A DNA stretch of 64,000 nucleotides from Gentiana macrophylla (Eukaryota; Streptophyta; Magnoliopsida; Gentianales; Gentianaceae), in assembly GCA_026214975.1 (NCBI GenBank), contig CM047808.1, positions 2,408,073 to 2,472,072 on the forward strand, read 5' to 3'. The first letter of the stretch is position 1. The number at the start of each line of letters is the position of its first letter. A program made the translations under genes and the position numbers. Below the pieces are notes generated by a model that searched no databases, was not told the origin of the DNA, and was given only the letters and a program-made list of their open reading frames with translations. Positions 11,492 through 30,341 of the stretch are shown one piece after another.

Positions 11492-14400
11492 CTAGCTTAT
11501 CTTAGTTGCTTCAAGCATTCCAAGCATTCCACACAGTCTTTCAAACTGATCTAGCTTCAAAGGTTTTGTCATAAGATCAGCGATTTGATCTTCAGAGTTG
11601 CAGTAATTTAGCTCAACAACTCCATCATTCACCAAGTTTCTTAAGAAATGAAACCTTACATCAATGTGTTTACTCTTTCCATGAAAAACCGGATTCCTTG
11701 ATAATTTTATAGCAGAACTGTTGTCACACATGATCACGGTATTGGTCTTCTTTTCAATGCCAAGAGTTTCTAGAATCCTCTTGAGCCATACACATTGACA
11801 AGCACACAGAGTCGCTATGAATTTCGTCAGAGTAGAGAGGGGCCTTTCTTGGTTGCTTTTTAGATGCCCATGACACGGCCTCCGTAACCCATAAAAACAC
11901 GTAACTGTAGGATGTGCTCTTTCGATCATTTAGATCCCCGCAAAATCACTATCCGTGTAGCCTATAAGCCTCCAATTGTCTTCCCCCTTTTTGTAGAGAA
12001 TCCCCAGGTCTATTGTACCTTTAAGGTACCTCAGAATTCTCTTTGCTGCAAGCCAATGTTGCATAGTTGGCTTGGACATAAATCTGCTTATCATACTTAC
12101 AATGTACATTAGGTCTGGCCTAGTTACAGTTAAGTACATAAGGCTCCCAACTACCTGTTTATACAAAGTCTCATCTACTTTGTCTCCTTCTTCATCAACA
12201 ATCAGTTTTGTACCGGCACCATCGGGTTTCTGACTGCATTGCTGTTTTCCATGCCAAATCTTGCTAATACTTCGCTGGCATATCTCCTTTGACATATAAA
12301 GAACCCCTCTGCACAATGCCTGACCTCCACCCCTAGAAAGTGTCTCATTTTCCCCAGATCAGACATTTCAAATTCAAGCATCATTGAATTCTTAAATTCA
12401 TTACACATGTTGAGGTCATTTCCTGTAAATATTAAATCATCAACATACAGGCTAACTATTAGAATTTTACCTCCCCTGGACTTTGTAAACAATGTGTGCT
12501 CATGAGGACATTTCTCAAAATTTTCTCGGCAAAGTATGCTTCAATTCTCACTGCACAGGCCCGTGGTGCTTGCTTGAGCCCATATAGTGCCTTCTTTAAG
12601 CGATAGACCTTTTCTTCTTCTCCTTTTTGATGAATCCTCAAAGTTGTCAGATAAACACCTTCTCTTTAAGTTCCCATGAAGAAATGCACTTTTACATCAA
12701 GTTGAAACACTTCCCAACCAAATTGTGCAAACCATGGCAATTAACATCCGAATGGTATCAAGTCTTGCTACGGGGCAAAGACTTGAAGATAATCTATGCC
12801 ATAGCTTTGGGCATAACCCTTGACTACCAACCTTGCCTTAAATCTTGTCACTTCTCAACCTTTCGTTGAGTTTAGTTTTGAACACCCATTTAACCCCAAT
12901 AGACTTGTCACCCTTAGAAGTGTGGTAAGTTCCCAAGTTTGATTTTTCTCAATTGCTTCAAGTTCTTCTATCATTGCTTTCTTCCATTTATCATCTCGCT
13001 ATAGCTTCACGAAAGGAGATAGGTCCTTTCAATTGCCATCATTGCATTTAAAGGTTCCTCTTCTTCTAACATAGTGTTTCTGTCTCATAATCATCAAACC
13101 AGTGGTGGTCTTCTCTCTCTTGCACCCTCCCTTTGATTAAAGCTACATGTGTATTTCCTTGAGAATTTGGCTCAACTGTGGGTGAAGGTGGTGGGCTGGG
13201 AGTTGAGGGTGTTGAGCAGTGTCGGGGCAGAGCGGGCCAAACAGATTTCATCTTCTTCTTCTGGCCATTCCAATATGTCTTGTTTGATTTCTTCCTCAGT
13301 TTTCCCCCAATCATAACTCTCATCTTCCTCAAACACAACATCCCTGCTGATTATGATCTTCTTTGAGGCAGGATCATACAATCTCCAAGCTTTGGATTCA
13401 TCACTGACTCCTAACAGCACACATTTTTTACTTTGTCATCTAATTTACTTCTTTTTTGATCTGGCACATGAACATGTGCTACACAGCCAAAGATTCTAAA
13501 GTAGACCACCCTTGGTTTCTTTCCACTCCATGCTTCTTCTCGAGTCTTCTCTGCAAGTGCTGATGTAAGGGATCTGTTTTGGACATATACACACCATCCG
13601 ACGATGCCTTCCGCAAAAAACTTTGGAAACTGTTTCTCGGTTAACATGTAACGAATCGCCTCCATTATTGTTCTATTTTTCCTCTCAGCTACACCATTTT
13701 GTTGAGGGTGTGTAGTCTTTATCAATTGTCTGTTAACACCTTGAGATGTATAGAAATCCCTAAACTCATCTCGAGTTATATTCACCCCTCCCCCCTATCT
13801 CGCCCTGCACCAGGCCAGTAAGCACCAATTTCTTTCTCCACAAGAATCTTATAATTCTTAAAAGTAGGAGAGCTTCGACTTTTCATGCAAGAAATATACC
13901 CATGTTTTCCTAGTAAAGTCATCAATAAAGCTTAACACATACCTTTTGTTGCTATTAGAAAGTGGTTGAATAGGCCCACAAATGTCCGAATGCACTAGTT
14001 TGGAGTGGTTGGGATGCCTCCACAAGCTTTTCTTTGGTATAGTCTCCTATGTTGTTTGCCTATCAAGCGTGTGGTATGATTTTCTTTGGAGCCTTGAACA
14101 GCAGGCCATCCACCGGTTTCTTATATCCAAGAGTACTCTCACTTTGTAATTAAGATGGCCAAATTTGCAGTGCCATAAGTGAGTCTCTTGTTCTGATGTA
14201 GCTTCGGCTTGTAAACACATAGTGGTCTGGGATGCCATAGAAGCTGTTAAGATAAACATCCTGTTCCTACTCATGGTAGTCTCCATAATGACTCCTTTCT
14301 CTGGATGAAAAACTTTGCAACTTCCATTTTGAATCAAAATGGCTAGTCCTTTTTCTTGGAGTTGTCCCATACTTAACAAATTATTCTTAAGCTCAGGGAC

Positions 14401-15262
14401 GTAATACACATCTGAAATTACTTGAATTATGCCATTTAGTCTTACTCGATGCTTCTCTTGTCGTCGCTGCACATCCTGGTGTTATTTCCAAGCTTCACTG
14501 CTCGATTGAGATTGTCCTCCGTGTTGCTCGCAAACCATCCCTTGTTTCAAATATACGGTTACTGCACTGAGTCCAGTACCATGCTTCTTCATCCTTAAGT
14601 GGAATTGGTTCTTCATATGCCATTAAAAGAAGCTCCTCATCTTCTTCCATCTCAACATAATTGAATTTCTTGTCCCAATCTGGGCATTCATATTGAAAAT
14701 GCCCCAGTTTGTGACACTTATAACATTCAATGGTGGCTTTGTTTAGAGTTTGTCTCCCTCTACCCCTGCCACGTCCTCCTCTAGAAGATCCACGACCCCT
14801 ACCTCTGCTGAAACCCTCATCTGAGCCTACTTTCAGAGCATGTTCCTCTTCTAGATGCCCTTGCATCCTCTGCTCATGAACCAACAAACTCCCATGGACC
14901 TCATCAATAGTCAAAGCACTGAGGTCGTTTGATTCTTCAATAGAGCAGACCACATAATTGTACTTAGATGTTAGAGACCTAAGTATCTTACTTACCACCT
15001 GATTTTGCACCATTGTTTCACCATTTGCCTTCATCTTATTGATAATTTGGAAAAAGGTCCCAAAAAGGTGTCCACCTTTTCTCCTTCCTTCATAGCAAAG
15101 AAGCTCGAACTCTCTCCTCAGGGCTTGAAGTTGTGCTCTTTTCACCTTTGTGAGCCTCGATATTTTTGTTTCATTGATTCCCAAATGGCCTTTGAAGATC
15201 CCTTTATCAAGTATTGTTTCCGTAATCTCTCGGTCAATTGCTTGAAACAAGAAATTCTTCAC
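11492..15262 (-). pseudogene. Copia gag-pol polyprotein, broken by frameshifts and stops
   Basis: Fragments from the 5' end: gag with the zinc knuckle CYKCHKLGHFQYEC at 14495-15262; a protease region where the active-site Asp-Ser-Gly appears replaced (WYWTQCSNRI); a pre-integrase HLWHCKFGHLNY motif at 14047-14472; integrase with HPQQNGVAERKNRTIMEA at 13411-13785; RT with YGLKQAPRA and the catalytic YVDD at 12202-12641; and RNase H with CDNSSAIKLSRNPVFHGKSK at 11492-11929. Frames change several times between these, so no complete polyprotein is made. The element could only move if helped by another copy. Confidence 0.9.
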
Positions 15263-15513
15263 TTTACGGTCTTTGAGCTTGGCCTCTCTACCGCCTTCCT
15301 TTGTGCTTCACTTGTTGTTCCTGCTCCAGTTGGTCGCAGAATCCCCTCATCCACCAGTTCCACATCTCCTCGCTTCTAAGGAAATTCTCCATGGTCATGG
15401 CCCAATGATCATAGTGGCCATCGAACCTAGGAATGGACGGTTGCACAAAATTTTCACTGCTGACATTCTCAAAACGCCGTCGTGTTTAATGTTGTTCTAG
15501 CTCCGATACCAAA

Positions 15514-15753
15514 TGTAAAATATCAGTACTAAAACAAGACTGAAGGAATGTATTTTATTCATTAAGCAAAAGGCTATAAATAGCCAAAAACAGCATCAAA
15601 CCAGAAGCAAAACAGAAAAGCACTTTTGTAGCACAACACGTGCAGTGCCAAAACAGAAAAAGACTAAGTCCTTGTTCCTAAAGAATAGGACATTATTAAC
15701 AGCAAGAAGACTAAATCAAACTACTTAATTAATTCACACACTAAGTACTAACA
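15514..15753 (-). repeat. 5' LTR of Copia element 1
   Basis: It is 240 bp. The primer binding site follows at about 15513-15500 on the minus strand. It carries a short insertion relative to the other LTR near 15595-15610. Confidence 0.92.
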
Positions 15754-15758
15754 ATCGA

Positions 15759-17193
15759 ATGTTGGGTATAAATTTGAATTTGCAGAGGTTGAGTCTCATT
15801 ATGGTGTCTCTAAAATAGATTCGTTGTAGTATCATTTTTCGATTGTCTTGACTATAATCTATGAGCATCTTTAAAGGCACCTCAATAATCTATTAAGGCG
15901 CATCACACATGTTTTAATTGATTTACCCTTATGACACCACGGTTATGTATGGCACCACACTTAAGACCCCCACACAATGATCTACTGATGAGAAGCAACT
16001 AGAATCAACTCAGTTGATCCAAGGATCGACTTTTGAAAAGTCAACTACAAATATGAAAAAAATACAACTATAGTGCATTGATAGTTTATGATGTCTTAAG
16101 TAACCGTACTGCTCAGGTAGAAAAAGCGAGGTACATTTCAAGGCACCCTAATCTATCTTACGTTTATCAATGCAAAAATAATAATGTTATGACCACAACA
16201 AAATGATCGTAACAAGTTACACAATGTCTGAGAAAAAAGATGATGACTACATATTTTTTTACAATATTGTTACATGATACATAAAAAGAAAAAAAGAAAG
16301 ACAAAAGGCATAAGATCAAGTCAACACAAACACCTATATGGCCAAATGCATTTGACCCTAAATCTAGGGGCTATTATTTGCATCCTATCCGTTCTGCTAG
16401 TGCACCCCAGCATTTTCACAGAGTCAACCTTGTGAAAGTCGGGTTCTGGAGGAGCCAACAACCAACTTTTCCCAAGGCCGATTATCACAATTCTCATAAT
16501 CAACACTACGGGGAGTCGGTTTTGGCTCTAGAACCGACTTTCACAAGGTCGATTCTACTGAATAGCGTGGTGCACGAGTATAATCAGTGCGGGTGTAAAT
16601 AAAGACCCCCCTATATCTAATCTCAAACCAATCCTCAAATGTTACAACTATATTACACATTGGATCATGAATACAATTTCCTCTTTCTGCAGATTATCGC
16701 GAAAAGACGAAGCACCCTGTACATTAGGTTTCAGTTGCAATGACATGGCAGCACTTGAAAACAAGCAAATCCTCATCCAATGCTAACGAAGTAGCATGCG
16801 TTGATATAGGTCCCATAGTGTATAATCAATGGCTCAAATGCGCTTTTGAAGTGGATATAAATAGTAGCATTATCTTTAGCCCTACTACACACAACCTTGA
16901 TCAGCCATACTGTTTGCAATTGTTATAAAAGCAGATATAACTGCACCATGTACCAATGCCCTGCACCACAATTTGCAGAAATATACCCTTTTAAATGCAC
17001 GATGACATGCATATTACTAAGTTAATTACCATAAACAGACACCTTCAAAGAAAGAAGATAATCCAGTTGAAAATATGGATCCCGACCCATAAAAACAAAA
17101 ACTAACGAGTTGGTAGTAGTGGCCAGTGGGGCTTGAACTGTGTGACCTCGTGTTCTGATACCATGCACACACTATCACAAATAGTAAATATGC
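15759..17193. other. Spacer downstream of the GDH-like gene
   Basis: It contains a MITE at 16367-16611 and related GTCGAC/GTCAAC fragments near 16000-16050. No coding region is supported; small frames here show no recognisable product. Confidence 0.55.
16367..16611. mobile_element. MITE of the GTCGATT family
   Basis: The ends are inverted: left ggggctattatttgcatcc, right, inverted, ggggggtctttatttacacc. The element is flanked by TA on both sides. Inside are repeated gtcggttctgga/gaaccgacttt motifs in opposite orientation. A second copy lies at 26746-26983. It is about 245 bp and non-coding. Confidence 0.55.
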
Positions 17194-22850
<5,657 letters not shown>

Positions 22851-24349
22851 GGATGAAGAATTTACAACCACCTTGCCTGCTACAAGCAAATTTCAGCATT
22901 TCACTTTTGTTTTGTAGCTTCCCTTAAAATAAAATAAAAAGTTTTGTTTTGTAGCTTCAGCCTTCAGACAGTGATTTCTTAGTTTAAAATTTATTGCCAT
23001 AAAGAAAATGGAAATAAATGTTTCTTAAAAGGACAATTTTCAAACACTAATTAATTCGTTTCAAAAAAAAAAACACTAATTAATAAAAAGGACACACTTG
23101 ATTATTTTTTTCGGGTGGTGGTCCTAAAGGACAACTTTACATCTTAAATGAAGAATAGTGACAAAAAAATAATATTTGGTGGAAGGATGAAAAAAAGACA
23201 TGCATAAAAATACCCTTAATGATAATATTTTTTTTTCTTTTCACATTAAAGTCGTCTTTGGTATTACACTACGTGTTGGTGTACATTTACGAAGTTACTA
23301 CATTATGTGTTACTTATGTTTGCGGTGTTTCCATTGCTTTTATACCCTACTCTTGGGAGGTTTTTAACGATAGGGGAGTGATTACAGATTCTTAAGATCG
23401 CGTGACATTCATGAAAAAATGCCAAAACGTTACTCTTCTATACCCTACTGAAGTTTTTGAACGCGATAGTGAGATTGATGTCAGACTTAAGATCGCGCAC
23501 ATTCATACAAAAATGTAGTAACATTACAAAATGTAGTAACATTACAAAAATGCATTGATAATTCCTCAAAACAAACAATTGATAATTCTTCAACAACAAT
23601 TCTTCAAGAACAAAAATAAAGACAGTAGGATTCATACAACAACAATTGATCAAAACGAAATGCAAGCAAAACCTAAAAAATGGAACAATAATTTGCTCAC
23701 CATTTCGAATCGAATGGAAAATCGCTCGAATCGACGCCGAAATCGAGTTTACCTTCTTACTAATCTGCTCGAATCGCTTATGAAATCGCTTCCATAATGG
23801 GAAATCAGAATGGCGATTATGAAATCGCTTCCATTACACGCTTCCTTCCCATCATCAAGAAACCTAAAAAAACTCGATTTCGGGGCCCCAAAAATCCGCC
23901 ATTTAATCCGAAAGCAGATTTCGGCCCCAAAAATCCGAGCTCTAATCCGAGCTCTAATCCGCCGGCCGATGATGCCGCAATGGATTCTCTCCGCCCGCCG
24001 ATGATGCCGCAATGTTCTTCCTATCACAATGGATTCTCCGCCACCGCCGCCGATGACGCAAAGAATGTGCCGCGCTAACTTCTCGATGATGCGCCGCCGA
24101 ATCGAAGAGGATTGGAAAGACATCGCTTTCAAGATTCAATGCAGAAGAAAATGAAGGAGGCGCACAATGAAGGATTCAATTTGTTGCGAAGAAGAGGCGA
24201 TAATGGGCGAGGCCAGGGTTTTAGAGTTTAGGATAACGGAGGAATGATGCACATAATGGAGGAATGAGACTAGTTATAAAAGGGTATTTTGGATTGACAT
24301 TACTTTTGTCTTTACAACTATCAGATTTTTTTGTTGTTCTTTTACATAA
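22851..24349. other. Upstream region of the GDH-like gene and unexplained GC-rich block
   Basis: 22851-23250 is the probable 5' flank of the GDH-like gene. 23330-23560 contains an approximate direct duplication around gatcgcg..cattcat. 23680-24130 is GC-rich, open on both strands for about 90-127 codons and built from short repeats (gatgatgccgcaatg, ctaatccgagctc). It shows no known domain and may be the end of an unidentified transposon. Confidence 0.4.
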
Positions 24350-26490
24350 ATAAGATGAAATTGGTCCTTACAACCTTTTCCTATATTTTTTTATCAAAAA
24401 GGACAAAATAAATTTGTGTAGACTTTTATACCCTTATTTTCATTTTAGCTAAAATTTCCTTGTCCATAACTGTCACCCACGTTTTCTATCCAGAAAAAAA
24501 AAAAAAAAAAAACACACTATTCTTTTTTTTTTGGAAATACCTAATTTATTAATCAATTATATTTTTTAACATCTTTTATTCTATGTTTTCAATCATCATA
24601 ATTTTTCATCATAGTAACAATGATCAGTGTCAGAGAATGACACTACTAATTGTCACGTCGAGTCACCGAAACTACATAAATATTGTCATTTATATTATGA
24701 TTAGTAGTTGATAATTTGACGGTTGTAACAATTATCATTGTCAGACAATGACACTACTAATTTTCACATCGATTCACCGAAAGTATAAAGATAGTGTCAT
24801 TCAATTTGTCACTACTAATTGACATTCGATGACAAGAGTGACAATAATCGATCATTAGATATTGACGCTACTAAAAGTCTGTTTCTTATTAATCACTTAA
24901 CACTTATTCTTAAAAGAATAAGTGATTATTAAAATAAGTGTTGTTTGATAATACTTTTTAACGCCTCTTAATTAATTAAGATCTTCTGAATTTTCTGTCA
25001 AAAATTATGGAAAATTTTAAGTGGTTGATGAACTACTTAATACTGAATTTTTTTAATAAATCTACGTTAGGTAGGGATACACCCCACACCCAAACCTACC
25101 TCACACCTACACCCCACCCTCACCTTACCCCAACCCCACCCCACCCCACCCCACCCACCTCACCCATACCCCCACCCACCCCACACCCACACAACCCATA
25201 CCCCTACACACCACACACCCGCCCACACCCTCATCCACCCATACCCACCCCCACACCCCACACCCCACACCCCACACCCTCATACCCACCTACACCCGAC
25301 CAAACCACACCCACCTACACCTTCACACCCACCACACCCACACCCACCACCCCGCACCCACACCCATACCCCACACACACACACCCACACCCACACCTCA
25401 CCCTCACCCCCATTACCCCACACCAACACCCCCACCCACCCTACACCCACCCTCCACACACCCGCACCCACATACATACTCACGAAACAAATTCTAATTT
25501 CAGATATAATAAGTGTTACCAAACAGTCTAATCCATTTCAAAGACTTAAAATATTTGGCCATTTAATTTATTCAATTAAGACTTTGATTTCGAGACTTGA
25601 TTCCGCCTTCTTGATTTTAACAAACGGCCTCTAATTTTCACACCGATTGAGAGTGATTGTCCCAATTTTCATTTCCACCAAACTTGTAGTAGTGCCAACT
25701 TTCGGTGAATCGGTGTGAAAATTAGTCAGAGTCATTGTTTGACATTGATTATTGTCGCTACTGTCATAGTATCATTTAGTAGTGACAAATTGAATCACAC
25801 TATTTATATACTTTCGATGAATTAAAGTGACACTTAGTAGTAACACATGTGTTTGTCACTAGTGTCACATTGTCAATTAGTTGTGATAAATTATATGACT
25901 CTATTTAATGTGTTCGGTGAATCGGTGTGACAATTAGTAGTTTCATTGTACACTGATTATCGTGACTATTGTCATAGTGTTAAATAATAGTAACAAATTG
26001 AATGACACTATTTATGTATTTTCAGTTAATTATCGGTGTGACATTTAATCGCGATATATATATATGAAACTGATTATTGTCACTCGTGTTGTCAATTGGT
26101 CGTAACGAATCGACATGTTTTAATATAAAAAGACATGTGACTTTGGAAATTACATTAGAAGGATACAAATAATATATCAAAATAAAGGGTTGAAAAAAAT
26201 ATGAAATATGATGAAAAGATTATTAAAATTTAGTACATAGATTAAAAGATACGGATGATTAAATATTTGTGTAAAAGATTTTTTTATTTAAGAAAAATAT
26301 CCAGTTCCTAAAAATAAACACATTTGTATGCGGCTGAACAGCCTGAACGTGGGTAGTTTTTTTTTCTATTTTCTATACGAATTTTAAGGTAGTCAAACAG
26401 TTGTAAGTAAGGGTAAATTAGTATTTATATTTATAAAATTGTCCTTTTTAGTAAAAAAATTATAAAGGTGTCCTTTTTGCTAATTTTATA
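24350..26490. mobile_element. Long inverted-repeat (foldback or MULE-type) element
   Basis: The left arm (about 24350-24890) and right arm (about 25620-26490) are inverted relatives. Both contain repeated units with gacaatgacactactaatt, caccgaaagtata and atttgtcactacta. The outer parts also pair: left aaaaaggacaaaata and cacccacgttttc against right ttgtcctttttagt and gaacgtgggta. The centre is a C/A-only minisatellite. No transposase was found. Outer ends and target duplication were not resolved, so the limits are approximate. Confidence 0.55.
25078..25482. repeat. C/A-only minisatellite (G-rich on the minus strand)
   Basis: About 400 bp consist almost only of C and A with some T, in irregular units such as CCCCACA, CACCCAC and CCCACCC. 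The minus strand therefore has dense runs of three to five G. The long reading frame across it encodes only His/Pro/Thr repeats and is not a gene. Confidence 0.9.
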
Positions 26491-26745
26491 AATATTTTTG
26501 TCCTTCCCAATAAGTCTCCCTAAAAAAAAATCTCAATACTAAAAACACATTTACCAACAAAGTATTTACATCTCCAAAAACAAAAATACATTTCCAATAC
26601 TATATTTGAGACTATTAATTATTTTCTTAATCTGTGTGAATCTTCTCTCTGTGGCATATAAAAAAAACGGAGGGGTACTAACAAAAAAAAAACAAATTGT
26701 ATGTTGATAAAGAAAATATATTGTGGTATGGAAAGGAAATAGCAT

Positions 26746-26983
26746 GCGGCCTATTATTTACACCACACTATGTCTACTTGTCCACCATTCTATATGTGAT
26801 TATATTAGAATCGATTTTGTAAAAGTCGGTTCTGGAGCCTAGAATTGATTTTTAGTAAGTGCATTGTGAGAACTCTGATAAAGTCAGTTCTTATTACTTA
26901 ACCTACAAAAAGTCGGTTTACTGTGATGGATACATATAGAGTTATTCACGAGTGGATTGAATGTGATGTAAATAAATACCCCC
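26746..26983. mobile_element. MITE of the GTCGATT family, second copy
   Basis: Left end gcggcctattatttacacca and, inverted, right end gggggtatttatttacatca pair with each other and with the ends of the copy at 16367-16611. Repeated aaagtcggtt motifs lie inside. TA follows the right end. Confidence 0.5.
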
Positions 26984-28507
26984 TAGTAACATATCCAAGT
27001 GAAAGATTGCAATGTGGACATTGTATAATCTTTCAAATTTGCATTGTGGTGAAAGATGGCAAGAAAATTATTGTGTAGTAGCTTTATTTGAAAAGGTATG
27101 ACATGCATGTGTTTCAGTTTAGAGTACCGATTTTCATTCCGGTTTGAATTGTGTAACGCCCCGTTCCTGGACATCGAGTCCTTATCCGGAAAGAGCGCTC
27201 GGCACAAATATTATCAAATAAAATTCAATAATATATGTAAGCCTTACGTCACACATCAGAACTAAAACGACGCGGAAGATAAAACGACTCGGGAAAAAAC
27301 AAAAGATCGAACACATGGTTTTCAATGCTGTAAATCTAAATCCAATAAAGAATACTAAACCAACCAACATTCAAATCCGAAAGAACTTAAACGGAACTAA
27401 TCCAAAGAAAGACAACATTGTTTGAAACTAAATCAACAACATTATTGAAAGAAACCAAAAGTAAAAGAACTAAGTCTTCAAGAGCTCCATCTCACACGTC
27501 ATCGTCAAAGAACTCATCAACATTAGCAACATGTTCATCTTCTTAGGGGAAAGAGAAAGACAAACAAAAAGTAACGGGGTAAGTACATAAGTACTTAGTA
27601 ACGCGTAGAAGATCGTATAACGCCGGTCTCATAAAGAAATAAAAGCAACGCCGTCTTTTATTAATTCGTTCCGTTATTAACCCTAGCTAACTATCATATT
27701 ATGTTCATAGCATAACATGAGGTTCCAAAGGTATCTAGCTTAGCTCAAGTTTACTACATCATGAATAACAAGGGCACTACGCCTAGTAATAGGATGTACT
27801 AGACAACCTGGGTGCAACCTACTTTAGAGACAATCTAAGTAGCCCCGGAATATCTCGAGTCCCGATAGTGTGATGACCGGCAGAGTGTACCAGACGCTTT
27901 ATCTAGCCAATCGTTTGACCGGCGTGGGTACAGTCTACTTTGTCTGGTCAGAGAACACATCGCGATATTGTAACATGCCTTACCAAGCATTGCATGATGT
28001 TTAAGATTATTAATCTAACACATACGTTTGATTCGATGTTTAACTAGCCACCTAAGTTGATTCACATAAAAGGCTCACCTATCAGTCTACTCCCTCTTCT
28101 TAAGACCACTAGACTCTAACAATACCTAGCACATACACAGACATCGATAACCCTAGCTTATCGAAGCACAAGGCAAATCCAAAGCTTTCGACGGTCCCAC
28201 ACTTCATCTTTTTAGGGAATCCATATGGTGCCGAAACAAAACGCATCAAAAGCTAATATATGGCTTTGTCACATAAGGTTAAGCAGTAAAAACATGATTA
28301 TAAAGCCTGAAACCAAGCTGACACGAAAAACAGTGAAAAACGGAATAAACAGGTCAAACGCCCGTTTGCCCTGAACGAACGTCCACAAACCCCCAAACGC
28401 CCATCCGTGAAAATCAGCCACATCCTGTATCAAAACCAGACCCTCAAACGCCCGTCCAAAACACCCAAACGCCCGTTTGAGCTGCCGCCATCGGAAACGC
28501 CCGTCCG

Positions 28508-30327
28508 TGTTAGGAAATCACTAGTTTAACGCAGCGGAATTTAAAATTTTGATTTCCTTTTCTAGATCGTTCTTCATTTAATGCAATAAACACGTTAAGT
28601 AGTTTGACGGTTATACCCGATGATCTATAAGATCGCCGCTTTGACCGCCAACGGAGAGTAGTTCAACGCGCAAGCCGCCCACGCGCGATCCGGCCTCTAT
28701 CGCTAATCCACACGAACCCTCGCCGGAATCCTCCTTGGATTGCTATCGAAAAACTCCGCCGCTAGATCGACCTTTTCTTCCTCACAAACTCACTATGGAA
28801 GGCTCTCTATTTTACACAAGAATTATGAACTCTTGCAATTGTGATGTCCCAAAGAGCTTGACACCCACTTCCTTTTTATGGAGGAGGTGGCGCCCCATAT
28901 GTTGTGTGGAGGAGAAGAAAACATTTTTCCAATAAAATAAGGAAAATCACCTAGATTGATTTATCTCTTTAATTATAATTTATTTTGCCAATATCTTATA
29001 TTGATTATAATTATCTTATTACCATAAATCTATTTTTCAAAATCAAAATATCTTATATTAATATTATGACAATCTTTATTAATTAAAGTGCACAATCCAA
29101 GTGTATCTCATACACTTAAAAGTGGCGCCCCATTAGTCAACAAATTGACTTCCGGAATATTCTTTAATTAATATAATTTGTATATAATTAATATCTTGTA
29201 TTTTATTTATTCATAATAAATAAATATCACCATATTAATTTACCACTATAACCTTTATAGTCTAGAGATAAACTTTCCTTATTTGGTTATCAACTATAAC
29301 CGCATTTTAATCCGACTCGATGTTCATATGTGTGTGACCCGATAGGCTTCCGAATATGTTGGCCGTAGACACAAAGTGCAATTTACTAAAATGCCCTTCA
29401 TACCTAACGATCACGGGATAGCGTCAAAGCAACACACCGTGACCCCCAATTATCGGAAGAGTCAAAAGCAATGACTACTACCTTTCATGTGAAGCGATTA
29501 TCGTGTAACTTACAATCCTATCATCAGAACAATATCCATACGATCAGATCTCGAGTGTCAATACATTGACGATCGTATCTTATAATCTGGATATCATGCT
29601 CTCTCGAATAACACATTTACTCCCACTTTGCAAAGATTCTCTCGAGAGCTAGACATTCCTTATAAGAAGGCCATTTCGGATATTTGATCCCAATCATGGG
29701 ATACGCGATTCCCGGACGACCAATCATGTATACTCCGTGATGCTTCAATATCATACCCAATCACTACCGCATGATCGCCCGTGGTTAGGAGAAATCTCTC
29801 AATAGTGTCAAATCATGACAATCCACACCGTGATGCCATGAAGACTCTCGGTCAAAAGGATAATTACACAACCGCCACATAGTGTGACACTTAATGTAAG
29901 TGGGTCACCTAACGACGCATTCTCTAATACACATCCACGCATACCCAAGTGTCCCTACACTTCGATAGAGACGAGATCTATCCCTATCTTCTAAAAGATA
30001 GAAGACATCCAATACGTGTTAGTCTCGATTATACTATCAATGTCCCATTTGATAATATATAAGACTAGAGACATTTAAGTACCAACCTTGTTATAGTGAT
30101 TAGAGATCTCATCAACCATAATCACTATTATGGTTTCTCTATCATGAGTTGATACTAGGGACGTTACTATATATACACAACAAATAATGTGAAGATAAAC
30201 AATATATAATAACATAAGTGCTTTTATTAATCATAATAAAGTTATTACATGAACTAAATAGACTGTAAACGACCCGACCCGGTCGGATCCGGTCCAACCC
30301 GATTGGGTTTAGGACACCTTTCCAACA
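28508..30327 (-). repeat. 3' LTR of Copia element 2
   Basis: It is 1820 bp, from TGTTAGGAAATCAC to CCTTTCCAACA on the plus strand. The same family supplies the solo LTR at 59850-61694 and the fragment ending at 57702. Confidence 0.92.
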
Positions 30328-30341
30328 ATCTCCCACTTGGC

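Larger units (their letters stand above)
11236..15753 (-). mobile_element. Copia LTR retrotransposon, complete but degenerate
   Basis: LTRs lie at 11236-11464 (3' LTR) and 15514-15753 (5' LTR), beginning TGTAAAATATC and ending ACTAACA on the plus strand. A 5-bp TSD, ATCGA, is present at 11231-11235 and 15754-15758. Next to the 5' LTR, the minus strand shows the initiator-Met tRNA primer site TGGTATCGGAGC. Next to the 3' LTR is the polypurine tract AAGGGAGGGAA. The coding order gag, protease, integrase, RT, RNase H is that of Copia. The LTRs differ by a few substitutions and one indel of about 11 bp, so insertion is not very recent. Confidence 0.93.

Noticed and set aside
17100..17175. tRNA-like or primer-site-like string ctgataccatgc
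   Set aside because: No LTR lies next to it and no tRNA fold was seen.
25007..25531. 174-codon frame on the plus strand
   Set aside because: It is a translation of the C/A minisatellite (His, Pro, Thr repeats) with no gene signals.
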